A stretch of DNA of 64,000 nt from Streptomyces blattellae (GCF_009709555.1 NZ_WJBG01000106.1:62001-126000), one strand, 5' to 3'. Numbered from the stretch's first letter, positions 1-9,280 are shown. Notes: generated from the letters alone by a model not told the origin. Numbers and translations: made by a program.

Positions 1-705
1 GACCACCGCGGTCCGCACCTGCACCGTGGCGCTCTTGCCGGTGATCTCGGGTGTGGTGACGTACGTGCCCCAGCGCGCCACATGGACCGGCTCGGTGACG
101 ACGAGGCGGGCCTCGCGGTAGATGCCGCTGCCCGAGTACCAGCGGCTGCTGGGGAGCCGGTTCTGCACCTTGACGGCGAGGACGTTCTCGGTGGTGCCGT
201 CGGTGTGCAGGAGGTCCGTGAGATCGAAGGCGAAGCCGGTGTAGCCGTAGGGGTGGCGGCCGGCTTCCTTGCCGTTGCAGTAGACGTACGAGTCCATGTA
301 GACGCCGTCGAACTCCACCGAGATCCGGCGGCCGGCGAAGCCGGGCGGCAGGGTGAAGGCGAGGCGGTACCAGCCGAGGCCGCCGGGGAGGAAGCCGGTC
401 CCGCTGGTCGTGCCGTGCTCGGTGGTCGGGGTCTGCTCGATGCTCCAGTCGTGCGGGACGGCGACCTCGCGCCAGTCCGAGTCGTCGTATGCGGGTGCGG
501 CGGCCTCGGCGTAGGCGCCGGTCGGGTCGGTGATGCCGCCCGGGTTGACCAGCGCGAAGCGCCAACCGTCGCGCAGGGCGACGGTACGGCGGCCGGACGC
601 CCCCGCGACCGCCTCGGCGGCCCGTGCCACCGGGGTGCCCAGGAGCACCCCGGCCGCGGGTGCGGTCGTAGAGGCGATCAAAACCGATCTGCGAGTGACC
701 GTCAT
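1..705 (-). CDS. Secreted glycoside hydrolase family 2 enzyme (beta-galactosidase-like), N-terminal part
   Basis: The gene runs off the left edge; 235 N-terminal codons are visible. The protein starts MTVTRRSVLIAS, a twin-arginine-type export signal, so it should act outside the cell. After the signal it reads as the GH2 sugar-binding domain: WRFALVNPGG, then VPHDWSIEQ, then GGLGWYRLAFTLP, and FDGVYMDSYVYCNGKEAGRHP, which is split here by function as the strand carrying the conserved N-G-x-x-x-G turn. ATG at 703-705 is chosen because GGGAGAG lies just upstream. Substrate cannot be fixed without the catalytic barrel; beta-galactosidase, mannosidase or glucuronidase are all possible. Confidence 0.85.
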   Translation of the reverse strand, partial: MTVTRRSVLIASTTAPAAGVLLGTPVARAAEAVAGASGRRTVALRDGWRFALVNPGGITDPTGAYAEAAAPAYDDSDWREVAVPHDWSIEQTPTTEHGTTSGTGFLPGGLGWYRLAFTLPPGFAGRRISVEFDGVYMDSYVYCNGKEAGRHPYGYTGFAFDLTDLLHTDGTTENVLAVKVQNRLPSSRWYSGSGIYREARLVVTEPVHVARWGTYVTTPEITGKSATVQVRTAVV

Positions 706-960
706 GGCGGCTCTCCCTCATCAGGGCCCAGAAGTACTCACAACTGATCGTGAACAAACAGATTCTGACGGTGAGGCACACAAGGCCGTCAAGGGTCGCG
801 TGAGGTCCTTCTGTCCCAGGGGCCACATCGGCCGGATCTCTCTCTTGACCCGGGGTGCCGGACAGCTCACCGTTCTCGTTCACGCGGGAGCGCGACGCAC
901 TAGGCTGGAACCGAAGTGACCCCTCTGTTCACTGTGCGTACGCGCGATGGAGCGACGACG

Positions 961-3336
961 ATGAGCCCGGTGTATCCGTTCGACGAGGCCGACACGGCCC
1001 GGGCTGTCCTCGACCGCGAGGGCACGGTGACGGAGTGGAGCGAGGGAGCCCGGCGGCTGCTGGGCTGGAAGGCCGAGGAGGTCGTGGGGCGCCCCGCCGC
1101 CGAGCTGATCCAGGGGCAGCCGCCCGCGGTCCACCCGCCCCACTGGAACGGCAGGGTCACTTTGCGTCATCGTGCGGGCCATACGGTGACCGTGTGGCTG
1201 CTGGTCCACCACCGGCAGCCCGCGTCCGGCGGCACCGGCGACTGGCTCGCGGTCACCCCGCTGGCGGACGACCGGCCCCGGCAGGCCGACGATCCGCTGG
1301 AACATGCGGGCCTGACCCAGTCCCCCTGCGCCGTGGCGATCTACGACGAGCGGCTCCGGCTGCACCGGATCAACGACGCCATGGCCGAGGTGATCGGACT
1401 GCCCGAGGAGCGGGTGCGCGGACTGCGCCTGCCCGAGATCAGCGGCGGCCGACTGGACGGCGAGGAGATCGAGCGGCGGTTGCACCGCGTTCTCACCACC
1501 GGCCGGGGGGACGAACGGGCCTATGTGCCGGTCGGCGTGCACGGCCGGGTCACCGCCTGGCTGACCCGGATGGCGCCGATCACCGATGCCGCGGGGCGGG
1601 CGCGCGGGGTGTGCGTCGCCGTGCACGACTTCACCGAGCAGTTCGCGTCACGCGAGCGGCTCCAGCTGGTCAACGAGGCGAGCGTCCGCATCGGCACCAC
1701 CCTGGACATCACCCGGACGGCACAGGAACTCGCGGACGTGTGCGTGCCCGCGCTCGCCGACTTCGTCAGTGTCGACCTCCTGGACCCGCCCGAGCCCACC
1801 GGCGACCCCGCCGCGGGGCCGGTGACCGCGCCGGTCGCGCTGCGCCGGGCGGCCCATCAGTCGGTCAACCCGGGCAGCCCCGAGGCCGTCCTCAAGCCGG
1901 GCCAGCGGGATGTGTACCCGGCCGCCTCCCCTCAGGCCGACTCCTTGCTGGCCGGCCGGGCCATCGTCGCGACGGTGCCCTCCGGCGATCTCGCCCAGTG
2001 GCTGACCTGGGACAAGGCCCGTATGGAACGGGTCAGGGAGTACGGCGTCCACTCCACGATGGCCGTGCCGATCCTGGCCCGCGGCGCGACCCTGGGCGTC
2101 GCGGTTCTCACCCGCTTCCGCCGCCCGGACCCCTTCACGCCGGACGACGTGCTGCTGGCCGAGGAGATCACGGCCCGTGCCGCGGTCTGCATCGACAACG
2201 CCCGCCGCTACTCCCGGGAGCGCGAGACGGCCCTCGCCCTGCAGCGCAGCCTGCTCCCCCAGTCGCTGCCGCGTACGGCGGCACTGGACGCCGCCTCGCG
2301 GTATCTTCCGGCGGCCCGGTCCGGGGTGGGCGGCGACTGGTTCGATGTGATCCCGCTGTCCGGGATGCGGGTCGCGATGGTCGTCGGGGACGTCGTCGGC
2401 CGCGGCATCCAGGCCGCGGCGACCATGGGCCGACTGCGCACCGCCGTGCGAACGCTCGCCGACATCGACCTGGCCCCGGACGAGCTGCTCACCCACCTCG
2501 ACGACCTGGTCGTACGCCTGTCCTCGGAAGCGGGCGGCGAGAGCAGCACGGCCGCGGTCGGCGCGACCTGCCTGTACGCCGTCTACGACCCGGTGTCCCG
2601 GCGCTGCACGCTGGCCCGCGCCGGGCATCCGCCGCCCGTGATGCAGCCGCCCGGTGGCCGGCCCCGGCAGGTCGACCTGCCGGCGGGGCCGCCGCTGGGC
2701 CTGGGCGGGCTGCCGTTCGAGTCGGCCGAGATCGAGCTGCCCGAGGGCACGGTGCTCACGCTCTACACCGACGGGCTGATCGAGTCCCGCGAGCGTGGTG
2801 TCTACGCCGCCCACGCGCTGCTCTGCGATGCCCTCGCCGCCTCCTCCGCCTCCCTGGACGAGACCTGCGACCGCATCCTGCACACCCTGCTCCCCACGGG
2901 CGGCGCCTCCGACGACGTCGCCCTGCTGCTGGCCCGTACCCAGGGACTGCCCGCCTCCCGCGTCGCGACCTGGGACATTCCGGCCGACCCGGCGCTGGTC
3001 GCCCCGATCCGCAAGCAGGCCGTCGTTCAGCTCGACCGCTGGGGGCTGCCGGACGCCTCGTTCACGGCGGAGCTGGTGGTGAGCGAGCTGGTCACCAACG
3101 CCATCCGGTACGGCACCCATCCCATAAGGCTGCGGCTCATCCATGACACGGCCACGCTGATCTGCGAGGTGTCCGACACCAGCCACACGGCCCCGCATCT
3201 GCGGCGGGCCAAGACCTGGGACGAGGGCGGCCGCGGTCTGCTGCTGGTCGCCCAGCTCACCCAGCGCTGGGGCAGCCGGCACACGGCGGACGGCAAGACG
3301 ATCTGGGCGGAGATCGCGCTGCTCGACGACGTGTGA
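961..3336 (+). CDS. PAS/GAF-sensing SpoIIE-type PP2C phosphatase with C-terminal anti-sigma kinase domain
   Basis: About 791 residues. Two PAS-like regions (roughly 10-120 and 120-235) are followed by a GAF region (about 240-430), a SpoIIE PP2C domain (about 445-660; GDWFDVIPL and GDVVGRGIQAA carry the metal-binding aspartates) and a C-terminal HATPase domain of the RsbW/SpoIIAB type (ELVVSELVTNAIRYG, GGRGLLLV). Such proteins link a sensed signal to dephosphorylation of anti-anti-sigma factors, while the kinase-like end may phosphorylate the same partners. ATG 961 has GGAG eight bases upstream; an in-frame GTG at 916 would add 15 residues. The signal sensed is unknown. No partner sigma gene is adjacent, although a STAS protein lies at 22.6 kb. 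Confidence 0.9.
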   Translation: MSPVYPFDEADTARAVLDREGTVTEWSEGARRLLGWKAEEVVGRPAAELIQGQPPAVHPPHWNGRVTLRHRAGHTVTVWLLVHHRQPASGGTGDWLAVTPLADDRPRQADDPLEHAGLTQSPCAVAIYDERLRLHRINDAMAEVIGLPEERVRGLRLPEISGGRLDGEEIERRLHRVLTTGRGDERAYVPVGVHGRVTAWLTRMAPITDAAGRARGVCVAVHDFTEQFASRERLQLVNEASVRIGTTLDITRTAQELADVCVPALADFVSVDLLDPPEPTGDPAAGPVTAPVALRRAAHQSVNPGSPEAVLKPGQRDVYPAASPQADSLLAGRAIVATVPSGDLAQWLTWDKARMERVREYGVHSTMAVPILARGATLGVAVLTRFRRPDPFTPDDVLLAEEITARAAVCIDNARRYSRERETALALQRSLLPQSLPRTAALDAASRYLPAARSGVGGDWFDVIPLSGMRVAMVVGDVVGRGIQAAATMGRLRTAVRTLADIDLAPDELLTHLDDLVVRLSSEAGGESSTAAVGATCLYAVYDPVSRRCTLARAGHPPPVMQPPGGRPRQVDLPAGPPLGLGGLPFESAEIELPEGTVLTLYTDGLIESRERGVYAAHALLCDALAASSASLDETCDRILHTLLPTGGASDDVALLLARTQGLPASRVATWDIPADPALVAPIRKQAVVQLDRWGLPDASFTAELVVSELVTNAIRYGTHPIRLRLIHDTATLICEVSDTSHTAPHLRRAKTWDEGGRGLLLVAQLTQRWGSRHTADGKTIWAEIALLDDV

Positions 3337-3710
3337 GGCCAGGCGTCCACGGTGTGCCGGCCGGGCACGGCCTCCGGGTGGGGTCCGGCGTCGATCGGCC
3401 TGCGCGTGGGACGCGAGCCGGGGTTCGCCGTCGCGGACGACCTGGCGAATCGGGCAGGACCTGACGTCGGACGCGAACGGCGTGTTCGCCGGACTGAGCG
3501 AACACGCCGACGTGATCGGGCGGGTGAACGCCCTCGCACACGCCGGCTGCCGCTGCGACGGAGACCGCACCTGGACCGACTGTGCCGACGGCGTCTCGCA
3601 GCTTCAGGCGTATGTGCGGATCCGCCAGAACGGCGATCCGTCCCCGTCAGGGCGCATCCTGGACTCGGTGCGGGCGAAACGGATGAAATGCCTCGGGAGT
3701 GATGTGAACC
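3337..3710. other. Gene-poor stretch with a possible coding remnant
   Basis: There is no convincing intact gene over about 370 bases. From about 3446 to 3690 one plus-strand frame keeps coding-like third-base G/C bias (GVFAGLSEHADVIGRVNAL, then TWTDCADGVSQLQAYVRI), but it has no good start and its open frame runs 170 bases into the next gene. It may be a decayed 3' fragment. I do not recognise the family. Confidence 0.3.
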
Positions 3711-4352
3711 ATGGCGAACACCCACCGGTCCGTAAGCCGGGCCACCCTGCTGGCGAGTGCCGTCGCGGTGCTCGGGCTGCTGACCGGCTGCGGCAACGGC
3801 AGCGACGGCGGCAACAGCGCGAGCACTCCGCAGACGCTGCCCGGCACGGCGGCCCCGGAGACCGGCACCAGCACCCCCGCTGAGGCCACCCCCTCGTCGT
3901 CCGCCCCCGCCGAGCAGACGCGGCCCCCCACCAGCACCCGCTGCCACACCTCCGAGCTGCGCGCGTCCGTCGGCCGCGTCGATCCGGGGGCCGGACAGCG
4001 GAACTACCCGATCGTGCTGACCAACACCTCCCCCGGCACCTGCACGGTGCGCGGCTACCCGGGCGCGGCCTTCGTCGACGCCTCCGGCAAGCAGTTGGGC
4101 CCGGACCCGAAGCGCTCCGCCGGCTCTCCCGCGACGGTCACGCTGAAGCCCGGCGGCAGCGCCTGGGCCGGGCTGACGTACTCCAGCCCCGAGATCAGCG
4201 GGGCCCGTACGGCGACCCCGGACTCCCTGCTCGTGACTCCGCCCGACGAGCGGGATCCGCTCAAGGTGGCGTGGACGGCCGGTGAGGTTCCGGTGGGCGG
4301 CAACGAGTCCTCGGTGTTCCTGACGGCCTTCAGCCCCGGCACCGGCGCCTGA
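3711..4352 (+). CDS. DUF4232 domain lipoprotein
   Basis: 213 residues. A signal peptide ends in LTGC, a lipobox, at about residue 27, so the protein should be lipid-anchored on the outer face of the membrane. A Thr/Pro/Ala-rich linker (about 30-75) leads to a DUF4232 domain with the family's CHTSELRASVG start, a mid-domain LTNTSPGTCTVRGYPG and a WTAGEVPVGG end. The two cysteines probably form a disulphide. DUF4232 proteins are common in Streptomyces and have no assigned activity. ATG 3711 follows GGGAG. The next gene is convergent. Confidence 0.85.
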   Translation: MANTHRSVSRATLLASAVAVLGLLTGCGNGSDGGNSASTPQTLPGTAAPETGTSTPAEATPSSSAPAEQTRPPTSTRCHTSELRASVGRVDPGAGQRNYPIVLTNTSPGTCTVRGYPGAAFVDASGKQLGPDPKRSAGSPATVTLKPGGSAWAGLTYSSPEISGARTATPDSLLVTPPDERDPLKVAWTAGEVPVGGNESSVFLTAFSPGTGA

Positions 4353-4368
4353 CCCTCCGCGGCGCCGC

Positions 4369-6216
4369 TCAGCGACGCCCGCCGTCGTACCCGCGGTCAC
4401 CGCCGTACCCATACCCATACCCGTATCCGTATCCGTACCAGCCCTGCTCGCCGTTCCAGGAGCAGTCGTACGAATAGGAGAAGCAGGAGGGAGTGGTCGG
4501 CGTCGGTGTCGGCCGTGCGGTCGACGGGGGCGCGGTGGGCGTCGGCTCGGGTGTGGCGCTGGGTGTGGGGGCGGGCGTCTTGGAAGGTGCCGGCGGGGCG
4601 GGCGCCTTCGAGGTGCCCGCGGCCGCGTCCCAGTTGACGATCTCCATCTGGAGGTCGGTGTCGGCGGTGTCGATCACCCAGCGCTGGGCGGTGCTGTCGT
4701 CGCGGTTCTTGAGAACCAGCGCACCGGCTCCGTCGCTGGTGGAGGTGAGGGCGAGGTCCTGGTTCCAGCGGGGTATCAGGCTGCCCTGGAGGGTGAAGTC
4801 GTAGCGGACGTTCTTCGTGTCCGGCCGGGACTCGCCGGTGCAGGGGGCGAGCCGGATCGAGTAGCCGAGGTGGGAGTCGAGACAGAGATCGGGGTCGGCG
4901 GCGTTGCGCAGGAGCCCGTCGGTCTCGTACGACCACTGCTGGCCGGCCGCGGCGGAGCACTTGGTGACCACGGCCTCCGCGCCGTCGACGGCCTTCTTGC
5001 CCTCGATGCCGACGCAGAGACCGGAGTCCACGTTGTGCAGTCGGCCGCTCAGGGCGCCGTCCATCTCCTCGCCCGCCCCGACCCAGGAGGGGTCGCCGCC
5101 CGATGAGCCGGTCACGGGCTTCTTGGAGGAGCGGTCGCCGTCGGCCGGGGTGGTGTCCTCCCCGGAGCCGAACGCGGACCACAGGACGAGAGGGAGGACG
5201 ACCAGGCCGCCCACGATCGTGACGGCCATGGTGACGTTGCGGCGGCGCGCGGCGCGGCGGGCGGCCTTGTGGGCCGAGCGGCGGGAGGGCGGGCGCGGGG
5301 CGGGCACCGCGAGGGCCGGCTCCTCGTCCGGGAGGGGCAGTCGTGCCTGGGGCTCCGCCCCGAGGGACACCTCCGCGGCTGCTTCGGGCTCCCCCTCCCT
5401 GGACTCGCGGTAGTCCCGCGCGCCCCAGCCGAGGACGGCTTCGGCGAGTGCCGTGCCGAGCCCGTCGTTGAAGTGGTCGAGCTGGCCCGCGGTGTGGCGG
5501 CAGTGCTTGCAGCCGTTCAGGTGCGCGCACAGGTCGGGGTCGACGTCGACTCCGCCGCGCCGGTAGGTGACGTCGAGCATCCGCTGGAAGCGCCGGCACT
5601 CCTGCTCGGGGGCGAGTTCGCGGTGGACCTGGAGGCACTCCTCCCGCAACCGCTCCCGGGCACGCCGCAGTTCGACGCGCGCGTCCTGTTCGTCGAGGCC
5701 GAGCAGTGCGGCCGGTGTCCGAAGCGGTTCGCCCTCCACCTCGACGTGCCAGAGCAGGCACCGGGCCGACTGGGGCAGCCGCTGGAAGGCCCCGGAGAGC
5801 AGGCGCCGGTCCGCCGGCGGCAGCAGACGCGCCGCGATACGGCCGCCGCCGGCCTCGGATCTCAGCTCGGGGTGGAGCAGTTCGCGTCTGCGGTCGCCGT
5901 CCCACTCGGCGGCGATCCGGCGCACCGTGACGAGCAGGTGGGGCCGCCAGGCGGCCGTCGGACCGGTCTGCCGCAGGGACTCGCCGAAGAGCCGCGTGAA
6001 GGCCGCCGTGGTGAGCATGCCCGCGGCACGCGGGCCGTCGGTGCACAACCGCGCGTAGGCGAAGGCCGCTTCCCAGTGCCGGTCGAGGAGCTCGCCTACG
6101 GGGTGCAGAGCGGGCGCCGTTCCCGTCCATTTCCTCAGCTCGGTGCTGAGTTGTTCGTCCGTCACCTCGGACTGAGGCGCGAGCATGGCGGAATTCGGCA
6201 GGCCTGCGTCTTTCAC
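4369..6216 (-). CDS. Sigma-like / zinc-finger / transmembrane / ricin-lectin fusion protein
   Basis: 615 residues from GTG 6216, preferred because GAGAGGAA lies seven bases upstream; an in-frame ATG at 6240 lacks such a site. Residues about 45-110 resemble sigma-70 region 2. Residues 135-200 resemble region 4 (RLPQSARCLLWHVEVEGEPL, then a helical RRARERLREEC). Residues 230-240 hold H-x3-C-x2-C (H232, C236, C239), the ZAS zinc-binding pattern of anti-sigma factors. One membrane helix lies at 328-349. Outside, a ricin-type beta-trefoil (about 390-515, QQWSYE and QRWVID) is followed by a Pro/Thr-rich stretch and a Tyr-Gly repeat tail. The layout suggests a membrane-tethered regulator with a carbohydrate sensor. 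Whether the sigma-like part binds polymerase is not shown. Confidence 0.75.
   Translation of the reverse strand: MKDAGLPNSAMLAPQSEVTDEQLSTELRKWTGTAPALHPVGELLDRHWEAAFAYARLCTDGPRAAGMLTTAAFTRLFGESLRQTGPTAAWRPHLLVTVRRIAAEWDGDRRRELLHPELRSEAGGGRIAARLLPPADRRLLSGAFQRLPQSARCLLWHVEVEGEPLRTPAALLGLDEQDARVELRRARERLREECLQVHRELAPEQECRRFQRMLDVTYRRGGVDVDPDLCAHLNGCKHCRHTAGQLDHFNDGLGTALAEAVLGWGARDYRESREGEPEAAAEVSLGAEPQARLPLPDEEPALAVPAPRPPSRRSAHKAARRAARRRNVTMAVTIVGGLVVLPLVLWSAFGSGEDTTPADGDRSSKKPVTGSSGGDPSWVGAGEEMDGALSGRLHNVDSGLCVGIEGKKAVDGAEAVVTKCSAAAGQQWSYETDGLLRNAADPDLCLDSHLGYSIRLAPCTGESRPDTKNVRYDFTLQGSLIPRWNQDLALTSTSDGAGALVLKNRDDSTAQRWVIDTADTDLQMEIVNWDAAAGTSKAPAPPAPSKTPAPTPSATPEPTPTAPPSTARPTPTPTTPSCFSYSYDCSWNGEQGWYGYGYGYGYGYGGDRGYDGGRR
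4403..4438. repeat. Six tandem hexamers encoding a Tyr-Gly tail
   Basis: Six copies of CCRTAY (CCGTAC, CCATAC, CCATAC, CCGTAT, CCGTAT, CCGTAC) encode alternating Tyr-Gly near the C-terminus of the sigma-like/ricin protein. Because the unit is six bases, copy-number change would alter tail length without shifting the frame. Confidence 0.85.
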
Positions 6217-6459
6217 GGCTGCATTTCCTCTCAAGGGCATGCGACATAAAGTCCATACCAACGGGTATGTGGGCTGCGTCTTTGGACTGCACGCCGACTA
6301 AGGCACACCTTCGCACAGCGCGACGAAGCGGAACAAGGGATCCCGCGGTTTCGCGCATTACCTTCTCTTGACAGGGACTTGACGGAAGGTCGATCAAGGG
6401 CCTTATCGGGATCCATTTCCGATTGGCGCCGTGTCGACATGGAAATAAGGAGCCTTCAT

Positions 6460-6600
6460 TCACCCGGTCACCGGCCCGCCCCGGTACGCTCCGGGCGGCA
6501 CGCCGTACCGCTCCCGGAACACCCGATCGAAATGGAACGGGCTCGCGCGGCCCGAGGCCGCAGCCGTGCCTCGCGCAGGGCCCGCCTCGGCGAGAGCGCG
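6460..6600 (-). pseudogene. C-terminal scrap of an AraC-family regulator
   Basis: Reading leftward, the last codons before a stop give SPFHFDRVFRERYGVPPGAYR, the recognition helix and terminal motif of AraC/XylS DNA-binding domains. Only the last 30-45 residues are present. The reading frame upstream dissolves into sequence belonging to the opposite-strand dioxygenase fragment. It was probably a regulator divergent from the PhyH gene, lost by a deletion that also took the 5' end of that gene. Confidence 0.6.
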
Positions 6601-6619
6601 ACCTGCCCGGCGAGCGAGC

Positions 6620-7321
6620 GGACTGTGCGCGGAGTTCACGGCGCTGCACGCGGCCGGGCCGGTGCCGGGGCACTTCGAGCCGCGGGTGTCCGCCGACCCG
6701 CTGCTCACCCACCCGAGGGTGATGCACCCGCATGTGATCAGCGACCTCGCGCGGCGCGTGCTGCTGGATGCCCGGCTGCGTGAGGTGCTGGAGGTACTGC
6801 TGGGCGAGGAGGCGCTGGCCGCGCAGAGCATGTTCTACTTCAAGCCGCCGGATGCCCGGGGGCAGGCGCTGCACCAGGACAACTTCTATCTGCGGGTCGA
6901 GCCGGGCACGTGCGTGGCCGCGTGGGTCGCCTGCGATGTGATCGACCGGGACAACGGCGGGCTTGAGATCGTGCCGGGCACGCACCGGATGGACATCTTC
7001 TGTCCCGAGGAGGCGGACGCGGAGCTGTCCTTCTCGCGGGAGTACGTGCCGCCGCCGGCCGGTCTGGCCGCCGTCCCCGTCGGCATGGAGCCGGGGGACG
7101 TCCTGTTCTTCAACGGCAGCGTGGTGCACGGGTCGCAGCCGAACCGCTCCGCGGACCGGTTCCGGCGCTCCTTCATCGCCCACTATGTGGGGCGGTCGGC
7201 CGAGCGGATCGGGCGTCACTACCGCACGTTGTCGATGAGCGGGGAGCGGGTGCTGCTGCCGGAGAGTGAGGGGGCGGGGCCGTGCGGTACGGAGGTCTGT
7301 GAACCGCACGGGCCCCACTAG
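6620..7321 (+). pseudogene. Phytanoyl-CoA dioxygenase (PhyH) family protein, 5'-truncated
   Basis: From about 6623 the frame gives a PhyH Fe(II)/2-oxoglutarate dioxygenase: LHQDNFYLRVEPGTCVAAW holds the HxD iron ligands, GGLEIVPGTHR and VVHGSQPNRS supply the third histidine region, and SFIAHYVG follows. Homologues usually have about 40-60 more residues before LCAEFTALH. Here that part is missing, and upstream sequence belongs to an AraC remnant on the other strand. A GTG or ATG-less start with no good ribosome site suggests it is no longer expressed normally, although the catalytic core looks intact. Substrate unknown. Confidence 0.65.
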
Positions 7322-7343
7322 GCCGTCTCAGCGAGGCGCGTGG

Positions 7344-8312
7344 TCAGTGGCCGACGATCGGGTGCGGAGTGTACGGCTGCTCCAACTCCTCGATCTCCTT
7401 GTCGCTGAGCCGGAGTTCGACTGCCGCTGCCGCGTCCTCGATGTGCTGGGGCTTGGCCGCGCCGACGATCGGGGCGGCCACGGTGTCCTGGTGGAGCAGC
7501 CAGGCGAGGGCCACCTGGGCGCGCGGGACGCCGCGGTCGTTCGCGATGCGGGTCACCGCCTCGACGACCGTGCGGTCGCCGTCGGGATAGAGGCGGCTGC
7601 CGAAGTTGTCGCCCGCGCTGCGCTCGGTGACCGTGCCCCAGTCGCGGGTGAGGCGACCGCGGGCGAGGGGGCTCCAGGGCAGTGCGCCGACGCCCTGATC
7701 GGCGCAGAGGGGCAGCATCTCGCGCTCTTCCTCGCGGTAGAGGAGGTTGTAGTGGTTCTGCATGGAGACGAACTTGGTCCAGCCGTGCCGCTCGGCCGTG
7801 TACTGCATCTTCGAGAACTGCCAGGCGTACATCGAACTCGCCCCGATGTAGCGGACCTTGCCCGCCTTCACCAGGTCGTGCAGCGCCTCCATGGTCTCCT
7901 CGACCGGTGTGTGCCGGTCGAAGCGGTGGATCTGGTAGAGGTCGACGTAGTCGGTGCCGAGGCGGCTGAGGCTGTGGTCGATCTCCGTCATGATCGCCTT
8001 GCGGGACAGGCCGCCGCCGTTGGGGCCGGGCCGCATCCGGCCGTTGACCTTCGTCGCCAGCACGATGTCGTCGCGGCCGGCGAAGTCCCGCAGCGCCTTG
8101 CCGACGATCTCCTCGCTCGTGCCGTCGGAGTAGACGTTCGCGGTGTCGAAGAAGTTGATCCCGGCGTCCAGCGCCTGCCGGATCAGCGGGCGCGACGCCT
8201 CCTCGTCGAGGGTCCACTCGTGCACGCCGCGGTCCGGCAGGCCGTAGGTCATGCAGCCCAGACAGATCCGCGAGACGTCCAGGCCCGTCGAACCGAGCTT
8301 CACGTACTGCAT
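7344..8312 (-). CDS. Aldo/keto reductase
   Basis: 322 residues, the normal length for the family. The catalytic tetrad is present: D56 (GINFFDTANVY), Y61, K88 (LATKVNG) and H129 (LYQIHRFD). The C-terminal PIVGAAKPQHIEDA is the NADPH-phosphate-binding segment. It should reduce carbonyls with NADPH in the cytosol; physiological substrate unknown. The closest general type is the YghZ/Tas-like group of single-domain reductases. It is divergent from the GH114-like lipoprotein gene, with a short shared promoter region. Confidence 0.92.
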   Translation of the reverse strand: MQYVKLGSTGLDVSRICLGCMTYGLPDRGVHEWTLDEEASRPLIRQALDAGINFFDTANVYSDGTSEEIVGKALRDFAGRDDIVLATKVNGRMRPGPNGGGLSRKAIMTEIDHSLSRLGTDYVDLYQIHRFDRHTPVEETMEALHDLVKAGKVRYIGASSMYAWQFSKMQYTAERHGWTKFVSMQNHYNLLYREEEREMLPLCADQGVGALPWSPLARGRLTRDWGTVTERSAGDNFGSRLYPDGDRTVVEAVTRIANDRGVPRAQVALAWLLHQDTVAAPIVGAAKPQHIEDAAAAVELRLSDKEIEELEQPYTPHPIVGH

Positions 8313-8458
8313 CGTTGCTGCTCCTGCCTTCGGGGGTGGCTGGCTACAGAGGGGAGCGTACGTCGTCCGTCCCGCCCCGCCCTTCCTTCCACCGTTCCCC
8401 TCCGGACGGCGTGATCCACGCTTGACGGCCCTGGCACGCGGGCGATTTGATCACCGAT

Positions 8459-9280
8459 GTGCCGCAGAACGGAACAGCTGTCCGCCGCGTCGGGGCTCTC
8501 GCCACGGTCGCGGGCCTCCTCGCCCTCGCCATGACGGCCTGCGGATCCTCCGAAGAGGCGAAGTCCTCGCAGGTGCGGCTCCCTCCGCGCCATGCCGGCT
8601 TCGACTACCAGATCGGCGGTGCGTACCAGCCGCCGCCCGGCGTCCGCATCGTCGCCCGCGACCGTACGGCGTCCCCGGCGCCCGGCCTCTACAACATCTG
8701 CTACGTCAACGCCTTCCAGGCGCAGCCGGACGCCGAGCAGTCGTGGCCCGCGGACCTGCTGCTGCGCGACGCGGACGGCGAGGTGGTCGTCGACGAGGAC
8801 TGGGACGAGGCGCTGCTCGACATCGGTACGGCAGCCAAGCGCAAGCGGATCGCCGCACGGGTGGGCGAGTGGATCGACGGCTGCGCCGACAAGGGCTTCG
8901 ACGCCGTCGAGCCGGACAACTACGACAGTTACACCCGCTCGGACGGCCTGCTCACCGCCGGCGACGCGACGGCTTTCATCGCCCTGCTCTCCGAGCACGC
9001 CCACGCCCGGCACCTCGCCATCGGCCAGAAGAACACCGTGGAGCTGGCCGGGCAGAGGAAGCAGGCGGGGCTCGATTTCGCGGTCGCGGAGGAGTGCGGC
9101 CAGTACGACGAGTGCGGGGTGTACGCCGAGGCCTTCGACGACCGGGTGGTCGACGTCGAGTACACCGACAGCGGCCTGCGGAAGGCCCTTTCGGGCTACG
9201 GCGACCGGCTGAGCATCGTGCGCCGGGACGTGATGGTGTCGACCCCTGACAGCGAGGACTACGTCCGCCGCACGCGCTGA
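8459..9280 (+). CDS. GH114-type (endo-alpha-1,4-polygalactosaminidase family) lipoprotein
   Basis: About 273 residues. An N-terminal signal ends at LAMTAC, a plausible lipobox. The mature part begins GFDYQIGGAY, the conserved opening of the GH114 TIM barrel, and continues through YNICYVNAFQ, a DWDEALLDI segment, GFDAVEPDNYDSYTRS (the acidic E/D pair of the family) and AIGQKNTVEL. A secreted hydrolase of galactosamine-containing polymer is the family expectation. GTG 8459 is chosen because TTGACG at 8422 and TTTGAT at 8446 would place transcription at this codon (leaderless); an in-frame TTG at 8447 is the alternative. There is no Shine-Dalgarno for either. Confidence 0.75.
   Translation: MPQNGTAVRRVGALATVAGLLALAMTACGSSEEAKSSQVRLPPRHAGFDYQIGGAYQPPPGVRIVARDRTASPAPGLYNICYVNAFQAQPDAEQSWPADLLLRDADGEVVVDEDWDEALLDIGTAAKRKRIAARVGEWIDGCADKGFDAVEPDNYDSYTRSDGLLTAGDATAFIALLSEHAHARHLAIGQKNTVELAGQRKQAGLDFAVAEECGQYDECGVYAEAFDDRVVDVEYTDSGLRKALSGYGDRLSIVRRDVMVSTPDSEDYVRRTR

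Noticed and set aside
1648..3570. A long open frame on the minus strand opposite the SpoIIE phosphatase gene
   Set aside because: It is low-complexity Arg/Gly/Ala-rich with no motif, lies wholly antisense to a gene with clear domains, and is the mirror of its GC-biased codons.
4397..7318. A 973-codon open frame on the minus strand spanning several genes
   Set aside because: It crosses the sigma-like gene in the wrong frame and the PhyH gene antisense; the Arg/Pro-rich translation shows no protein family.
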